Positions 63,298-64,000 of a DNA stretch of 64,000 bases are shown here, piece by piece. Every line of letters begins with the position of its first letter. Position 1 is the first letter of the stretch. The notes under the pieces are model-generated. The model worked only from the letters and a program-made list of their open reading frames with translations, did no database searches and was not told the DNA's origin. Both the position numbers and the translations under genes were made by a program. Source of the DNA: Falsiroseomonas oleicola (GTDB lineage Bacteria > Pseudomonadota > Alphaproteobacteria > Acetobacterales > Acetobacteraceae); NCBI RefSeq assembly GCF_019029495.1, contig NZ_JAERQM010000001.1:992001-1056000 (forward strand), written 5' to 3'.

Positions 63298-64000
63298 ATG
63301 CGCCAATTCGCCCGGATCACCCTTCCCCTCGCCGGGCTGAACTTCGTCAACCAGGCCTCGCGCACCATGATCGCGACGCTGGGGCCATTGCTGGCGCTGG
63401 AATTCGCGCTGTCCGCCAGCGAGTTGGGCCTGCTGGCGGCGATGTTCTTCGCGGCCTATGCGGCGGCGCAATTGCCGGTGGGGCTCGCCATCGACCTCTG
63501 GGGCTCCCGGCGGGTGCAGACGGTGCTGGGGCTGGTCGCCGCCCTGGGCTTCGTGATGTGCGCCCTGGCGGTGGGGCCATTCTGGCTGGCGCTGGGGCGG
63601 GTGGTGACGGGGGTGGGGATCTCGGCCGGGCTGATCGCCATGCTGAAGGTCAATACGCAATGGTATCCGCGCGACCGGGTGGCGGGGATGACGGGGCTCG
63701 GCATCCTGTTCGGCTCGCTCGGCAGCCTGGCGGCCACCCTGCCGGTGGCGCTGCTGGAACCGCTGATCGGCTGGCGCGGCGTTTTTGCGCTTTTGGCGCT
63801 GATGTCGGTCGGCGTCAGCCTGTGGATCTGGATTTCAGTCCCCGAACGCGGGCCGGGCGCGGCGGCGCCACCACGCCGAGGGCTCACCGCGGAAGTGGCG
63901 GAGTTCGGGCGCATCTTCCGCCACCCGACCTTCCTGCGCTTCGCCCCCTCCGTCGCGCTGCTTTCGGCGATGAACTTCACCTATCAGGGCCTCTGGGCCG
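63298..64000 (+). CDS. MFS transporter (3' end outside window)
   Basis: 234 codons of a major facilitator superfamily protein, about six helices plus the start of the second half. It begins MRQFARITLPLAGLNFVNQA, with the conserved loop 2-3 motif IDLWGSRRV and a GILFGSLGSLAATLPVALLE helix pair. The central cytoplasmic loop (RRGLTAEVAEFGRIFRHPTF) precedes the cut at the window end. The substrate is unknown. ATG 63298 gives the first helix directly, 28 nt after the EEP stop. Confidence 0.85.
   Translation, partial: MRQFARITLPLAGLNFVNQASRTMIATLGPLLALEFALSASELGLLAAMFFAAYAAAQLPVGLAIDLWGSRRVQTVLGLVAALGFVMCALAVGPFWLALGRVVTGVGISAGLIAMLKVNTQWYPRDRVAGMTGLGILFGSLGSLAATLPVALLEPLIGWRGVFALLALMSVGVSLWIWISVPERGPGAAAPPRRGLTAEVAEFGRIFRHPTFLRFAPSVALLSAMNFTYQGLWA

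Overview
The window is a GC-rich, densely coded alphaproteobacterial chromosome segment. Gene content fits a free-living Rhodospirillales/Acetobacteraceae-type organism (Roseomonas-like; this is an inference). Pointers are the NDUFA12 - mlaD - DUF2155 block facing aat, a thiS-thiG pair, a type III-fold ornithine/lysine decarboxylase with a long structured leader, a paralog of B12-dependent ribonucleotide reductase, and many four-base ATGA stop/start overlaps. No rRNA, tRNA, CRISPR array or complete prophage was seen.

Layout. 1-6.9 kb: housekeeping and redox genes (DUF1178, glutaredoxin, ComF, multi-rhodanese protein, NDUFAF5-like methyltransferase, map, radC, secreted trypsin-like protease). 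6.9-8.5 kb: an AT-richer accessory islet with a Panacea-domain antitoxin, a small two-helix membrane protein (probable toxin), a wrecked IS1-type transposase and a hairpin repeat. 8.5-10.6 kb: O-antigen-ligase-like and GT2 genes, followed by a composite palindromic repeat. 10.8-17.4 kb: ppdK and a glycyl-tRNA synthetase operon in which a vapBC toxin-antitoxin pair sits between glyQ and glyS. 17.5-25.4 kb: small catabolic enzymes (SnoaL-like, alpha/beta hydrolase, tautomerase, class IV aminotransferase, UxaA/SuyAB-like lyase pair, S49 peptidase, FAD monooxygenase with an isochorismatase-fold hydrolase) and a higBA pair. 25.4-33.5 kb: kinase-like phosphotransferase, YgfZ, a glycosyltransferase-asnB operon, GST, aminotransferase and AlkA. 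33.7-35.8 kb: OmpR/EnvZ-type two-component system. 36-45.3 kb: a repeat-rich secreted protein, a C39-like peptidase, a complete Dpp/Opp peptide ABC operon with a divergent second binding protein, and an Lrp-type regulator. 45.5-50.8 kb: phosphodiester glycosidase, ornithine/lysine decarboxylase, lipoprotein, thiSG, Tat-exported lipase-like protein. 51-53.3 kb: aroQ-accB-accC. 53.4-55.6 kb: aat and the DUF2155/mlaD/NDUFA12 block. 55.8-64 kb: an RNR-derived protein without catalytic cysteines, RidA, two acetyltransferases, a DMT exporter, a nuclease-helicase fusion (DUF2075), a secreted endonuclease/phosphatase-fold protein and a partial MFS transporter.

How the genes work together. The dpp genes form one transcription unit of binding protein, two permeases and two ATPases, with the C39-like peptidase translationally chained to its end. 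GT9, GT4 and asnB overlap stop-to-start and probably build or decorate a surface glycan with the nearby ligase and GT2. aroQ-accBC gives the usual start of fatty-acid synthesis. Three separate toxin-antitoxin modules (Panacea type, VapBC, HigBA) lie within 18 kb.

The most unusual items are the vapBC pair built into glyQ-glyS with its own 21-bp-period operator candidate, the Panacea/membrane-protein pair, the catalytically emptied RNR paralog, the PD-(D/E)XK-like nuclease fused to a DUF2075 helicase, and the roughly 215-bp nested palindromic element at 10.6-10.8 kb.
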